Shown here piece by piece: positions 16,629 to 23,911 of a stretch of DNA of 61,678 nucleotides. The position numbers and the translations under genes are program-made. This stretch comes from a virus. The notes beneath the pieces were generated by a model. That model searched no databases, was not told where the DNA came from, and was given only the letters and a program-made list of their open reading frames with translations. The DNA lies in IMG/VR virus record IMGVR_UViG_3300050821_010313, positions 1 through 61,678 of that record. The stretch is one strand, 5' to 3'. Position 1 is the first letter of the stretch. Each line of letters opens with the position of its first letter.

Positions 16629-17099
16629 TTACGCCTCCTGAGGAGCTGGGGTGCGGAGCCTCTTCAAATCCTCACGCTCCAGGTCCTCGCGCACGGCGCG
16701 CGCTACGGCGCAAACGACGTCTGCCGTAGTCTCCTGGCGCGGCAAGAGCACATACAACCCGCCGTGCACTTTCCTCTGCCACGCGAGCGTGGAGCCGTGG
16801 AGCCGACTCGCGAGCGGTTCTTCCCAGCGAAGGACGTCTGGCTGTAGACGCGACATGACCTGAGGCCAGGCGAGCCAACAGAAGCGCAGCTCTTCCCGGG
16901 GCAAGAGTCGAAACAGTTTGAAGTTCCGGTAACCCACAGAAACGTCGAGGCAGAAGCGCCCGCGGGTCGTGGCCCTGGACACGGCAGGGAGACTGAGTCC
17001 CGTCGCGCGCGAGATCTCTGTCGTGGAGTGCCAAGAGGCTAGCGCCGTGATGAAGGAGCACATCTCTTCGAGCATTTCGAGGTCATTTCGTCCGGACAT
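16629..17099 (-). CDS. Helix-turn-helix regulator, first gene of the leftward operon
   Basis: A 156-residue protein with a helix-turn-helix near residues 20-50 (TTEISRATGLSLPAVSRATT), of the winged-helix (IclR/MarR-like) kind, and a longer C-terminal domain without a recognised fold. It is the first gene left of the divergent control region and starts with ATG exactly 7 bases downstream of a good -10 box, so its mRNA probably has no leader. An AAACAGTTT palindrome lies inside the gene. Position and fold make it the best candidate for the phage repressor or early regulator; its operators would be the palindromes at 17635-17722 or the AAACNGTTT sites. Confidence 0.75.
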   Translation of the reverse strand: MSGRNDLEMLEEMCSFITALASWHSTTEISRATGLSLPAVSRATTRGRFCLDVSVGYRNFKLFRLLPREELRFCWLAWPQVMSRLQPDVLRWEEPLASRLHGSTLAWQRKVHGGLYVLLPRQETTADVVCAVARAVREDLEREDLKRLRTPAPQEA

Positions 17100-17105
17100 G
17101 TGCCC

Positions 17106-17134
17106 AGTATAAAGGCCCCGCTCGGAGGATGCAA
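17106..17134 (-). promoter_or_regulatory. Leftward sigma-70-like promoter
   Basis: Read on the minus strand: -35 TTGCAT, a 17-base spacer, -10 TATACT. The predicted start falls on or within a base of the ATG at 17099, giving a leaderless transcript for the HTH gene, as with lambda cI from PRM. Confidence 0.7.
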
Positions 17135-17369
17135 GCGGGAGACGTTAGAGGTCAAAAAGGGGGAACATGCTTTTTGGAGGCGTTATAGCAAAAACAGTAC
17201 CTTGTAAGAGGGGGGTCCAAAAAACACGTTCCCCTGATTCGAAAATAGCGTACCACAAAAATGGTTAAAGCCTGGTGCGAAAAACGGGGAACATCAGAGC
17301 GCCCTCGTTCCCGTAACATACTGTTTCGTGGTTCGACTTTTAGTCTTTATTGAGGCTTACAGGGGGACA

Positions 17370-17498
17370 TTTGAGTTGGGGTTAACCCTGGGGGGAAAAG
17401 TATAATCACATTCCCCTAAATTGTGGAGGTGTTTTCCGCACATACTAATTACCGGAACGCGATTGTACTTTTTCCTGTGGGAGCCACCCCAACTCAAA
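17370..17498. repeat. 13-bp inverted repeat, arms 103 bp apart
   Basis: TTTGAGTTGGGGT at 17370-17382 and its exact complement at 17486-17498, with flanking GGGGG runs that extend the match imperfectly to about 20 bases. It could bring initiator-protein sites together across the origin-like region. Confidence 0.7.
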
Positions 17499-17634
17499 AG
17501 CCCCCGTTTATGTTAGCGTAAAACCTAAAGGTTTGATCGAGAAACAAGAGGTTACCGGAACGTAGACCGTCACACTGTTCCCCTTTGTAAGGTTTCTATG
17601 CATTTTCCTCTTCGAGGCCCCGGCGCGGTTGAGG

Positions 17635-17722
17635 CTTGTAAAAAATTTACAAGAGATTTTGTAAATCTTGTCAATACAGCGGTGCTGTAAACTTTGTAAA
17701 TGATTTACAAGAGGTTTTGTAA
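17635..17722. promoter_or_regulatory. Operator array TTGTAAA-N3-TTTACAA
   Basis: A perfect 8-3-8 palindrome (CTTGTAAA/TTTACAAG, 17635-17653), a second palindrome (TTGTAAA-TGA-TTTACAA, 17694-17710), and a half-site TTTTGTAAATC after each. The last half-site contains the -35 box of the rightward promoter. This spacing is what a cooperative repressor or autoregulator needs to switch off rightward transcription. Confidence 0.75.
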
Positions 17723-17745
17723 ATCTGTCAACGCTTGTTTATCTT
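17717..17745 (+). promoter_or_regulatory. Rightward sigma-70-like promoter
   Basis: -35 TTGTAA, 17-base spacer, -10 TATCTT. Transcription would begin near 17752, at the AGGAGGAG sequence in front of the first rightward gene. The -35 overlaps an operator half-site, so it is probably repressible. Confidence 0.65.
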
Positions 17746-17775
17746 GACTCCAGGAGGAGCAGGCGCTTAGCCTCG

Positions 17776-18000
17776 GTGCCGGTGGAACAGATGACGAACG
17801 AGCCCCTCCAACGAAGTCTCCGGCGCAGGCATCCGTTCGTAGTCTGCGAGGGCAATGATGGGCCGGCCATCTACTGGAACGGATGCAGAGGACTCGTCCC
17901 CCTGTGGAACCGTAATTGGGACTTCGCGCGCAACAAGCAGATCATGGTGCTGGGTAGGCTCGCGCGAATCTCCATGTCGCAGGCGGCGTTCCTAGTCTAA
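17776..18000 (+). CDS. Hypothetical protein, first gene of the rightward operon
   Basis: A 74-residue, Arg-rich protein (LQRSLRRRHPFVVCEGNDG). GTG is used as start; AGGAGGAG lies 16 bases upstream, farther than ideal, and no better codon is in frame. Its TAA stop is part of an AAACAGTTT palindrome. Function unknown. Confidence 0.5.
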   Translation: MPVEQMTNEPLQRSLRRRHPFVVCEGNDGPAIYWNGCRGLVPLWNRNWDFARNKQIMVLGRLARISMSQAAFLV

Positions 18001-18009
18001 ACAGTTTCC

Positions 18010-18162
18010 ATGAATCGTTCAGTACGCAAGGTCGTCCGTGTTTGTGTCCGTGCCAGCTGGGCCACGCGAGCGCGTTACTTCAGGCCCTGGTCTTGGCTGC
18101 GTAGGCGTCCCCTGCGCAGGACCCTGAAGGCAACGTCCCCCAGGACCAGGAGGGGGCGTTGA
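18010..18162 (+). CDS. Possible small Arg-rich protein
   Basis: A 50-codon ORF from ATG to a TGA that overlaps the TTG of the next gene (TTGA). The product is extremely Arg-rich and has no visible domain, and no ribosome-binding site precedes it. Only the coupling overlap argues for a gene; chance is quite possible. Confidence 0.3.
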   Translation: MNRSVRKVVRVCVRASWATRARYFRPWSWLRRRPLRRTLKATSPRTRRGR

Positions 18163-18392
18163 GTTCTCCAAAACCTTTTCACATCGTCCTAGGGTGCCTT
18201 GCTGCGCTGGCTTTCGATTGGGTGCTGCTCGCATGCGCCGGCTGGAACCTGGGCGTATGCGTCGGCCCGCCAAACAGGAACGTCTCCGTGTGCGTGAGTC
18301 ACGACATTCCTGGGATGCAGCGGCACGAGGAGCAGAAAGACTTGACGCCCGATGCTGGGCCTGTAAACTCTGGATCTGTATGCTTTACTTGA
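18159..18392 (+). CDS. Small membrane-associated hypothetical protein
   Basis: A 77-residue protein with TTG start behind a good GGAGGGGG site. A hydrophobic helix near the N-terminus (IVLGCLAALAFDWVLLACAG) is followed by a polar, Cys-containing tail. The ALAFDW segment resembles GLAFDW in the next gene product, so the two may be diverged duplicates. Function unknown. Confidence 0.5.
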   Translation: MSSPKPFHIVLGCLAALAFDWVLLACAGWNLGVCVGPPNRNVSVCVSHDIPGMQRHEEQKDLTPDAGPVNSGSVCFT

Positions 18393-18416
18393 CGGCTGAC
18401 GCGGGATCGCTAAAAT
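18389..18416 (+). promoter_or_regulatory. Internal sigma-70-like promoter
   Basis: TTGACG, 16-base spacer, TAAAAT. The start would be only a few bases before ATG at 18427, again giving an almost leaderless message. Confidence 0.55.
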
Positions 18417-18426
18417 CTTCCTCTTT

Positions 18427-18636
18427 ATGAGCACACATCTCGATCACAGTGAAGCCCTCGTGATCCTTCCGGACGGCCGGCGCTTCTTCGTGGACGCTGT
18501 GCCTGACCCGAAGGATCATCACATGCACGACCACACGCCGTTGGTTGGGCAGGTGCTCTGCGGGCTCGCGTTCGACTGGGGTTGCCTCAAGCATTGGGGC
18601 TTTGCTTGGGAGATGCGCCAGGTCATGGATCCTTGA
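18427..18636 (+). CDS. Hypothetical protein
   Basis: A 69-residue His-rich protein (DPKDHHMHDHTP) with a hydrophobic second half (VLCGLAFDWGCLKHWGF). No Shine-Dalgarno is seen, consistent with the near-leaderless promoter just upstream. The His cluster may bind metal. Function unknown. Confidence 0.55.
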   Translation: MSTHLDHSEALVILPDGRRFFVDAVPDPKDHHMHDHTPLVGQVLCGLAFDWGCLKHWGFAWEMRQVMDP

Positions 18637-18749
18637 TGCTGCTTCGTCTCCAGCTCGGGCTTTGGCTCGTGGTAGCGGCCGTCGTTGTCGCTGTAGCGAT
18701 CATGATGCACTGTATGAAAGTCGAGTGGGAAAGGACGTTCAACACGTGA
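18636..18749 (+). CDS. Tiny single-pass membrane protein
   Basis: A 37-residue protein consisting mainly of one transmembrane helix (LWLVVAAVVVAVAIMM) with a short charged tail (KVEWERTFNT). ATG shares one base with the previous stop (TGATG), and the stop overlaps the next GTG (GTGA). Such overlaps on both sides make a real gene likely despite its length. Confidence 0.55.
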   Translation: MLLRLQLGLWLVVAAVVVAVAIMMHCMKVEWERTFNT

Positions 18750-19210
18750 CCGACCACGACGTAGCCGCGGACCTGCGCTGGTTCTATCGCGACAGCGAGG
18801 GGGCGATGGGTCTTCACTCGAACTTCAGTGCGATGATTGCTCAACTCGAAGGCGGGGGCTTTCATCCAGTTGCGTCCTACGAGGCCAATTACAGTGCCGT
18901 GCAGGCGGCTGCGCGGGCGCGGGAGATTGGCAAGGCCTTGGAGCGTTGCGCGGTCTGGGTGCGCGTCGTGCTCGGGCTCGCGTTCAGGCGCGCATCCGGG
19001 GAGCAGCGCTTGACGTGCGCTCTCGTCTCCGCGGTGCAGGAGCACAAGCGGAGCAAGAGTCGACGGCAGTTGCCCGATTGGCTGGAGAAACAGCGGACCT
19101 CAAAGGACCAGGCTAGGAAGCGAGCCTGGGCGAAGCTCCGTGCTGAGGCCCTGGGATTGATCAAGGAGGCCTCAACAGAGTACATACGGGCTGTGGAGAA
19201 AGTTGCGTGA
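18746..19210 (+). CDS. Hypothetical helical protein
   Basis: A 154-residue protein started at the GTG in a GTGA overlap; a longer upstream frame runs through other genes and was rejected. It is mostly alpha-helical with basic helices (QEHKRSKSRRQLPDWLEKQR, KRAWAKLRAEALGLI). Lies in the coupled early operon upstream of the terminase. No family recognised. Confidence 0.6.
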   Translation: MTDHDVAADLRWFYRDSEGAMGLHSNFSAMIAQLEGGGFHPVASYEANYSAVQAAARAREIGKALERCAVWVRVVLGLAFRRASGEQRLTCALVSAVQEHKRSKSRRQLPDWLEKQRTSKDQARKRAWAKLRAEALGLIKEASTEYIRAVEKVA

Positions 19211-19461
19211 GAGATCGTTCTGGCCGCCTGGAGCGTCGCGCGTACCTGACCCATGACCGCGGGGGAATGAAACCCTCCCTGATCGATCTCGTGATGATGC
19301 GCCGTGGAGAGGTGGCCGCGGTCTCGGGTCATTTCATCTCGGACCTGCCCGTGCGGCGGGTGAAGTCGATCGAGGACATCCCCCAAGGCCGTTGCTCGCC
19401 GGTCAGCACTTCTTCACCTGACGCGTACAATCTGATCACCAGGAAGAGACGGAGGAAGTAA
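19207..19461 (+). CDS. Hypothetical protein
   Basis: An 84-residue basic protein with GTG in a GTGA overlap. The C-terminus is very basic (LITRKRRRK). Contains a predicted strand-helix (IDLVMMRRGEVAAVSGHF). Function not recognised. Confidence 0.55.
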   Translation: MRDRSGRLERRAYLTHDRGGMKPSLIDLVMMRRGEVAAVSGHFISDLPVRRVKSIEDIPQGRCSPVSTSSPDAYNLITRKRRRK

Positions 19462-19462
19462 C

Positions 19463-19666
19463 TTGGCCTTGCGCGGTCTGAAACTGGTTTACAGTGTCCG
19501 TGAGCTGGCGGAGCTGGCGGGCGTGTCGCCGTACAGGATGCGCCACATCCTAGAGACGAACGAAGTGCCCACGAGCCGCTCGGGGAACCGGCAAATGGTC
19601 TACGCGTCCGCGCTCGCCTCGGCGCTGCCTGACCTGGCTGACTCGATCAAAATGAAGGTTGAGTGA
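19463..19666 (+). CDS. Excisionase/MerR-like HTH protein
   Basis: A 67-residue DNA-binding protein. YSVRELAELAGVSPYRMRHI is a clear helix-turn-helix of the MerR/excisionase (HTH_17) kind, followed by the wing (VPTSRSGNRQMVY). GGAGGAAG precedes the TTG start. Small proteins of this type act as recombination-directionality factors or as transcription regulators; with no integrase in view, the location just before terminase suggests a regulator or packaging-site helper. Confidence 0.7.
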   Translation: MALRGLKLVYSVRELAELAGVSPYRMRHILETNEVPTSRSGNRQMVYASALASALPDLADSIKMKVE

Positions 19667-20367
19667 TGACCCCTACCGAGGAAAATCTCTGTGACAGTTA
19701 CGCGAAGCGCTTGCGCTTGCAAAAGTATCGGCATGCCCCTGGGCGCTCCCTAGTTCGGAAGAGCCGGGCCGCGCTCCGGAGGGCGCTCTTCGTCGAGGAG
19801 TTCATTGCGGGCGGTTGTGCCTCAGCCTGCGCGGCAGCACGCCGGGCGGGGTTCTCAGAGGTCAGCGCAGGCCCGCGGGCCTGGTCCCTGATGCGAGACC
19901 CCGAGATCGCGGCGGAGATCGCGCGACGTGTGGACGATCGCCTTGCAAGGGTGTGTGTCACTGGGGATCGACTCGTGCGTGAGACTGCACAGATCGCGCT
20001 CGTCGATCCTACTAGCGTTATTGGCGCGGATGGCCGGTACAAGCCCGTCAGCGAATGGCCTGAGGACGTGCGCCGGGCCGTGTCCGCGTTGGAGATCGGC
20101 CACGAGAAAGCTCTGACCGCTGACTCGGGCGAAGAGGTGACTCTAGGCCGCGTCACGAGCGCCAAGTTCCATAACAAGATCGAGGCGATCAACCTGCTCG
20201 CGAAACTGCTTTCGATGGTTGTCGAGCGCAGCGAGGTCAAGACGGAGCTTTCCGGTCCGGGAGGCGGTCCGATTCAGGTGCAAGTTGCTGAGGCGCGTAA
20301 ATCGCTCATGGACAAGCTTGCGACGCTGCGTCCGGTCGAGGTAGTTGACGGAGAGGTGATCCCGTGA
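19666..20367 (+). CDS. terS: Terminase small subunit
   Basis: A 233-residue protein. The middle (LRRALFVEEFIAGGCASACAAARRAGFSE, residues about 40-70, followed by RDPEIAAEIARRVDDRL) matches the Terminase_2 pattern: an N-terminal HTH that recognises the packaging site, then a helical oligomerisation region. It is followed after two small genes by the large subunit. ATG at 19666 (TGATG) is chosen; a GTG one codon earlier is equally possible. It would bind the pac/cos site and feed DNA to TerL. Confidence 0.85.
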   Translation: MTPTEENLCDSYAKRLRLQKYRHAPGRSLVRKSRAALRRALFVEEFIAGGCASACAAARRAGFSEVSAGPRAWSLMRDPEIAAEIARRVDDRLARVCVTGDRLVRETAQIALVDPTSVIGADGRYKPVSEWPEDVRRAVSALEIGHEKALTADSGEEVTLGRVTSAKFHNKIEAINLLAKLLSMVVERSEVKTELSGPGGGPIQVQVAEARKSLMDKLATLRPVEVVDGEVIP

Positions 20368-20386
20368 CGGGCCAAATCTGTGAACG

Positions 20387-20629
20387 ATGAGAATGTGCAC
20401 GTGCAGACGGCAACCCTGTGCAAAGGTCGACGGGCTGGTGATCAAGACGTTCGACCCGAACCACTACGGGCTTTGGTACTGGCGTTTGTCGAGCTGGCCG
20501 CGTGCGGCTGTCTCTGCCTCTGGTTCATCCTCCCTCTCTACTTCTACCCGGAGCCCGTCGACGCCGCTCCCGCTTGTGGTGCACTACTTTGCGAAGCCGC
20601 CGCGCTCGGCGGAGAAGGGTAACGCATGA
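20387..20629 (+). CDS. Hypothetical protein
   Basis: An 80-residue protein with a Cys-rich start (MRMCTCRRQPCAKVDG) and an aromatic middle (FDPNHYGLWYWRLSSWP). Its stop overlaps the next ATG (ATGA), which favours this frame. An overlapping alternative frame encodes an apolar helix (LAACGCLCLWFILPLYF), so the reading is not certain. Confidence 0.45.
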   Translation: MRMCTCRRQPCAKVDGLVIKTFDPNHYGLWYWRLSSWPRAAVSASGSSSLSTSTRSPSTPLPLVVHYFAKPPRSAEKGNA

Positions 20630-21060
20630 CGGTCGATCAGGTCTATGCAAAGTTGGGTTGGGTGAGGCGCGAACCTCGCGAGGTGCAGCAGCTGAACGGT
20701 TTTCGAGCTGTCGCGTTCGACGTCCGCGATCGCTGCACGGGGCGCACGACGCGCATGCTCGTGAAGGCTGTGGCGCTCCTGTCCGAGGACGTGCCCGTGT
20801 GCGTTGTGACGTCCTGGCCGTGGAACAGGACCGATGCAGTAGCGCGCTTGCGCGAAATGGTTTCGCGCTGCAAGGTGGATGCGCGCCGACTCAATGTGAT
20901 CAGCCTGGAGCAGCATGAGCAGGTCCGAGGTTGGGGCGGGTGCATTCTCTTAGATCACACCTGCCGCGACGTGCGCGCCCCAGACATGTACCACGCCTAT
21001 GAGCAGGTATCTGAGCGTGCGACGTATTGCCCGAACGCTTGTGCGGAGTTCTGCAGGTGA
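20626..21060 (+). CDS. Phage protein with GRTTRML P-loop-like motif
   Basis: A 144-residue protein. DRCTGRTTRMLVKAVALL is a P-loop-like motif found in many phage proteins (TGRTTRML), followed by a VCVVTSWPW strand and a Walker-B-like GGCILLDH. The fold is probably a small nucleotide-binding Rossmann-type domain. It overlaps TerL as GTGA. Members of this kind occur beside packaging or replication genes but their role is unknown. Confidence 0.6.
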   Translation: MTVDQVYAKLGWVRREPREVQQLNGFRAVAFDVRDRCTGRTTRMLVKAVALLSEDVPVCVVTSWPWNRTDAVARLREMVSRCKVDARRLNVISLEQHEQVRGWGGCILLDHTCRDVRAPDMYHAYEQVSERATYCPNACAEFCR

Positions 21061-23660
21061 GGACTTTGGGCCTCTCACCGGCCCAGCTCTTCGCGCGCCG
21101 GCCCGAGGAGGAGCAGCGTCGTTTCCTCGACGGGCTCACGGCGCAGGAGCTGCTCGCGCTTCAATACCAGTGGCGCGAGTGGTGGGCGCGCCCGGCGCAG
21201 GTTGCTCCCCCGGGGCTGTGGTCCGTGTGGCTGATATTGGCTGGGAGAGGGTACGGGAAACTTCTAGACGTGAATACCAAGATCCCTGTACCCCGCGGCT
21301 GGAAGAATCTGAAGGATATTTGTGTTGGCGATGAGGTCTTTGACGAGTCAGGTCGTGTTTGTAGGGTGCTGAAGACTTTTGATGCGGTGCCGGCTGTGGC
21401 GTATCGACTGCATTTTTCAGACGGAACACACCTGGATGCTTGTGCGGATCATCAATGGGTGACGTGGACACATGCCGAGCGTAAGGCTTTTCTTCGGTCT
21501 CCTTATGAGCAAACGAATAGATTCCCTGAGGAGTGGCCCGCTTGGCGCCTGCGTCGGCGTCCTGGGTATCAATTACCTGAAAGTGTTTTGAATGAAGCTC
21601 TTGAGTTGGCCTCGAAGGGCCTATCTGCGCGCACTATCGGTAAGCGTTTAGGTGTGTGCCGACAGGCCCTCGCGCGGCACCTGAAGGCGGGTGCGCCTGT
21701 GCAACGCATTGCGAAGGTTTATGCGGATTCGCCAGGCCCTGAAATCCGTACTACTCAACAAGTTGTTGAGACGCTCACGTACGACGCGCGTGGGGATATA
21801 AATCACTGCGTGCCTGTATGCGGGGCTCTTGAGTTGCCTGACAGGCAACTGCCTCTGGACCCTTATGTGCTTGGACTCTGGCTGGGGGATGGGACTGCGC
21901 GAAACGGAGATATCACAGCGCACGAAACTGACCAGGCGCGCGTTCGCGCAGCGTTGCAGCGCGCGGGTTTTGTAACGACGCGCGTGAGTAGTCCTCAGCG
22001 CATCGGGACGCGCGGTTTATTCAGGGTACTAAGGTTGATGGGACTTTTAGGAAAAAAGTACGTACCTCCAGAGTACTTACGCGGTTCTGTGACTCAAAGA
22101 CTCGCGCTTCTGCAGGGGCTAATGGATACGGATGGGTACTGTAGGCCTGAAAACGGGCATGTGGAGTTCTGCAACACGAATCGCGCGCTCGTTGATGCGG
22201 TGGTCGAACTTGCGCGATCTCTGGGACAGAAGCCCGTATGCGCCGAGGGTCGCGCGCAGCTTTACGGACGGGATTGCGGGCCCAAGTGGCGCGTAACTTG
22301 GCGTCCCACGGTCGAGGTGTTCCGAATGCCTCGCAAGTTACGGAGGATCAAGACTTGCGCGCAAAGCCTTAGAAATCACCATCGCATGATCGTTCGCGCC
22401 GAACGCATTCTTCCAGCACCGATGCGCTGCCTAACTGTGGACAGCAGACATTCTATGTTCTTGGCGGGGGAGGCGATGATCCCCACGCACAATTCACGGA
22501 GCGGCGCCGAGTGGAGCATCGAGCAGGCGTTCACCCGGCCGGGCTCCCGCGGCGCGCTCGTGGGCGAGACGCCTGGTCAGGTCCGCTCCGTGATGCTCGA
22601 GGGCGACTCGGGGATCCTCACCGTGTCCCCGCCCTGGTTCCGTCCCACATACAATCCGAGCAAGTGCCTGCTCACGTGGCCCAACGGGAGCGTGGCTTCG
22701 ACTTACTCGGCCTTCAACTTCGAGGAGCTGCGTGGCCCTCAGCACCATTGGGGTTGGGCTGACGAACTGGCGAAGTGGAAGCACCTGGGTGAGGGCGAGG
22801 CGTGGGATCAGCTCATGCTGGGGATGCGCTTACCTCCACACGCGAACGTGTGCGTTACCACGACGCCGAGGCCCATCCCGCTGATCAAAACCCTTTTGAA
22901 GGATTCGCACACAGTCGTTACGCGTGGCACCACGTACGAGAATCTGCCCAACCTCGCGGACCTATTCCGTCAGCAAGTGCTCGCCAAGTACGAGGGGACG
23001 CGCCAGGGCCGGCAGGAGTTGAACGCCGAGGTGCTCGACGACGTCGAGGGCGCGCTGTGGACGCACGCGCGGTTCGAGGATCTGCGCGCCCCCAAGCCGG
23101 GGGCCTGGGAGCTGCGTCGGGTCGTGGTGGGCGTGGACCCCTCAGGCAGCAGCGGAGAGGAAGGCGACGCTCAGGGAATCATCGTCGCGGGCTTGTTGAA
23201 GGACGGCAACGAGGCGCGCGTACTCGACGACCTGACTTGCAAGCTCTCACCCGCGGGCTGGGGCGCGCGCGTGGTTGAGGCTGTGGTGAACCACTCCGCG
23301 GATTGCGTCGTGGCCGAGCGGAACTTTGGCGGTGAGATGGTGGAGCATGTAATCCAAGTCGCGGCCAGGGAAAAGAACGTCGCCGTGCGGGTCAAACTCG
23401 TGAATGCGTCCAGGGGCAAGGTGGTGCGCGCGGAGCCGATCGCAGGGCTCTATGAGCAGAAGCGCGTGCGCCACTGTGGCATGTTCTCGGATCTCGAAGA
23501 CGAGCTGTGCCTGTTCACGCCCTCGGGCTACCAGGGACCACGCTCACCGAATCATGCGGACGCGGCTGTGTGGACAATTTCGGAGCTGATGGGGAGTGCC
23601 GCGCCCGCGAGCTACAGTGGGCTGGACAAGAAGAAGGCGAGCTGGGGGAGAGGACGTTAG
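21057..23660 (+). CDS. terL: Terminase large subunit precursor containing an intein
   Basis: An 867-residue precursor that splices to a TerL of about 456 residues. Exteins: LAGRGYGK (first part of the Walker A) is interrupted directly after the Lys and resumes with SRSGAEW. Walker B/catalytic GWADELAK follows, then the coupling motif TTTPRP. The C-terminal RNase H-like nuclease has GVDPSG (Asp), VVAERNFGG (Glu) and NHADAA. The GTG start at 21057 overlaps the previous stop (GTGA); a longer TTG start at 21027 is less likely. TerL cuts concatemeric DNA and drives it into the prohead. Because the intein splits the ATP-binding loop, packaging must wait for splicing. Confidence 0.95.
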   Translation: MRTLGLSPAQLFARRPEEEQRRFLDGLTAQELLALQYQWREWWARPAQVAPPGLWSVWLILAGRGYGKLLDVNTKIPVPRGWKNLKDICVGDEVFDESGRVCRVLKTFDAVPAVAYRLHFSDGTHLDACADHQWVTWTHAERKAFLRSPYEQTNRFPEEWPAWRLRRRPGYQLPESVLNEALELASKGLSARTIGKRLGVCRQALARHLKAGAPVQRIAKVYADSPGPEIRTTQQVVETLTYDARGDINHCVPVCGALELPDRQLPLDPYVLGLWLGDGTARNGDITAHETDQARVRAALQRAGFVTTRVSSPQRIGTRGLFRVLRLMGLLGKKYVPPEYLRGSVTQRLALLQGLMDTDGYCRPENGHVEFCNTNRALVDAVVELARSLGQKPVCAEGRAQLYGRDCGPKWRVTWRPTVEVFRMPRKLRRIKTCAQSLRNHHRMIVRAERILPAPMRCLTVDSRHSMFLAGEAMIPTHNSRSGAEWSIEQAFTRPGSRGALVGETPGQVRSVMLEGDSGILTVSPPWFRPTYNPSKCLLTWPNGSVASTYSAFNFEELRGPQHHWGWADELAKWKHLGEGEAWDQLMLGMRLPPHANVCVTTTPRPIPLIKTLLKDSHTVVTRGTTYENLPNLADLFRQQVLAKYEGTRQGRQELNAEVLDDVEGALWTHARFEDLRAPKPGAWELRRVVVGVDPSGSSGEEGDAQGIIVAGLLKDGNEARVLDDLTCKLSPAGWGARVVEAVVNHSADCVVAERNFGGEMVEHVIQVAAREKNVAVRVKLVNASRGKVVRAEPIAGLYEQKRVRHCGMFSDLEDELCLFTPSGYQGPRSPNHADAAVWTISELMGSAAPASYSGLDKKKASWGRGR
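21261..22493 (+). mobile_element. Class-3-like intein with LAGLIDADG homing endonuclease
   Basis: A 411-residue in-frame insertion in the TerL P-loop. N-terminal block A LLDVNTKIPVPRGWKNL lacks the usual Cys/Ser at position 1 (Leu instead). Block B ends DHQW, block F is MRCLTVDSRHSMFLAGE and the end is IPTHN followed by Ser. The trio Trp (block B), Cys (block F) and Thr (block G) is the WCT signature of class 3 inteins, in which the block F Cys starts splicing. Two LAGLIDADG helices (LGLWLGDGT, LLQGLMDTDG) show a homing endonuclease, and an extra HTH (SARTIGKRLGVCRQALARH) lies before it. Base composition is visibly less GC-rich than the flanks, a sign of transfer. Confidence 0.92.
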
Positions 23661-23911
23661 GGCCGGCGCCAGTTCCTCACGGCGCGCGCAGATCGCCGCT
23701 GCGCTGAGGGCCTGCGGGCGGTCTTTCGCGGGGCCTTTGACTGCCTGCGGGCAGTCTTTCGCGGGGCCTTTGACTGCCTGCGGGCAGTCTTTCGCGGGGC
23801 CTTTGACTGCTTAGAGGCTGTCACGCCAAAGAACTCCAGCCGGCGCATTACAAAAGTCCCGCTACTGCTACCCCAGAAGAAGACGGCGTGGGCCTTGAAA
23901 GCCCGGTTCAA
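23657..23911 (-). CDS. Possible small basic repeat protein
   Basis: An 84-codon ORF whose TTG overlaps the stop of the upstream gene (TTGA), like its neighbours. The second half is three copies of QSKAPRKTARR followed by more Arg, so the protein would be extremely basic, recalling Lys/Arg-rich DNA-condensing tails. It ends over the terL stop codon. The same DNA could instead be a terminator array; an unambiguous ribosome-binding site is missing. Confidence 0.4.
   Translation of the reverse strand: MNRAFKAHAVFFWGSSSGTFVMRRLEFFGVTASKQSKAPRKTARRQSKAPRKTARRQSKAPRKTARRPSAQRRSARAVRNWRRP
23711..23809. repeat. Three 33-bp tandem repeats with internal hairpins
   Basis: Three head-to-tail 33-bp copies; between copies GACTGCC-TGCG-GGCAGTC forms a 7-bp stem followed by TTT. 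They lie at the convergence of the TerL operon (plus) and the cassette at 23657-25750 (minus), so they may stop transcription from one or both sides. On the minus strand the same bases encode an 11-residue repeat (see 23657-23911). Confidence 0.75.

Larger units (their letters stand above)
17101..17775. other. AT-rich divergent control region and candidate replication origin
   Basis: The longest non-coding stretch of the window, clearly richer in A and T than its surroundings. It separates the leftward and rightward operons. It contains four perfect GTTCCCC/GGGGAAC heptamers (17160, 17228, 17286, 17577) and two near copies (17307, 17410), a repeated TTACCGGAACG (17449, 17552), a 13-bp inverted repeat, an array of TTGTAAA-N3-TTTACAA operators, and promoters facing outward on both sides. 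Repeated short elements in an AT-rich gap beside primase-helicase genes fit a replication origin with a genetic switch. No ORF on either strand looks real. Confidence 0.65.

Noticed and set aside
17776-19666. Integrase or transposase among the early genes
   Set aside because: None of the products shows a tyrosine, serine or DDE recombinase motif; only an excisionase-like HTH protein is present.
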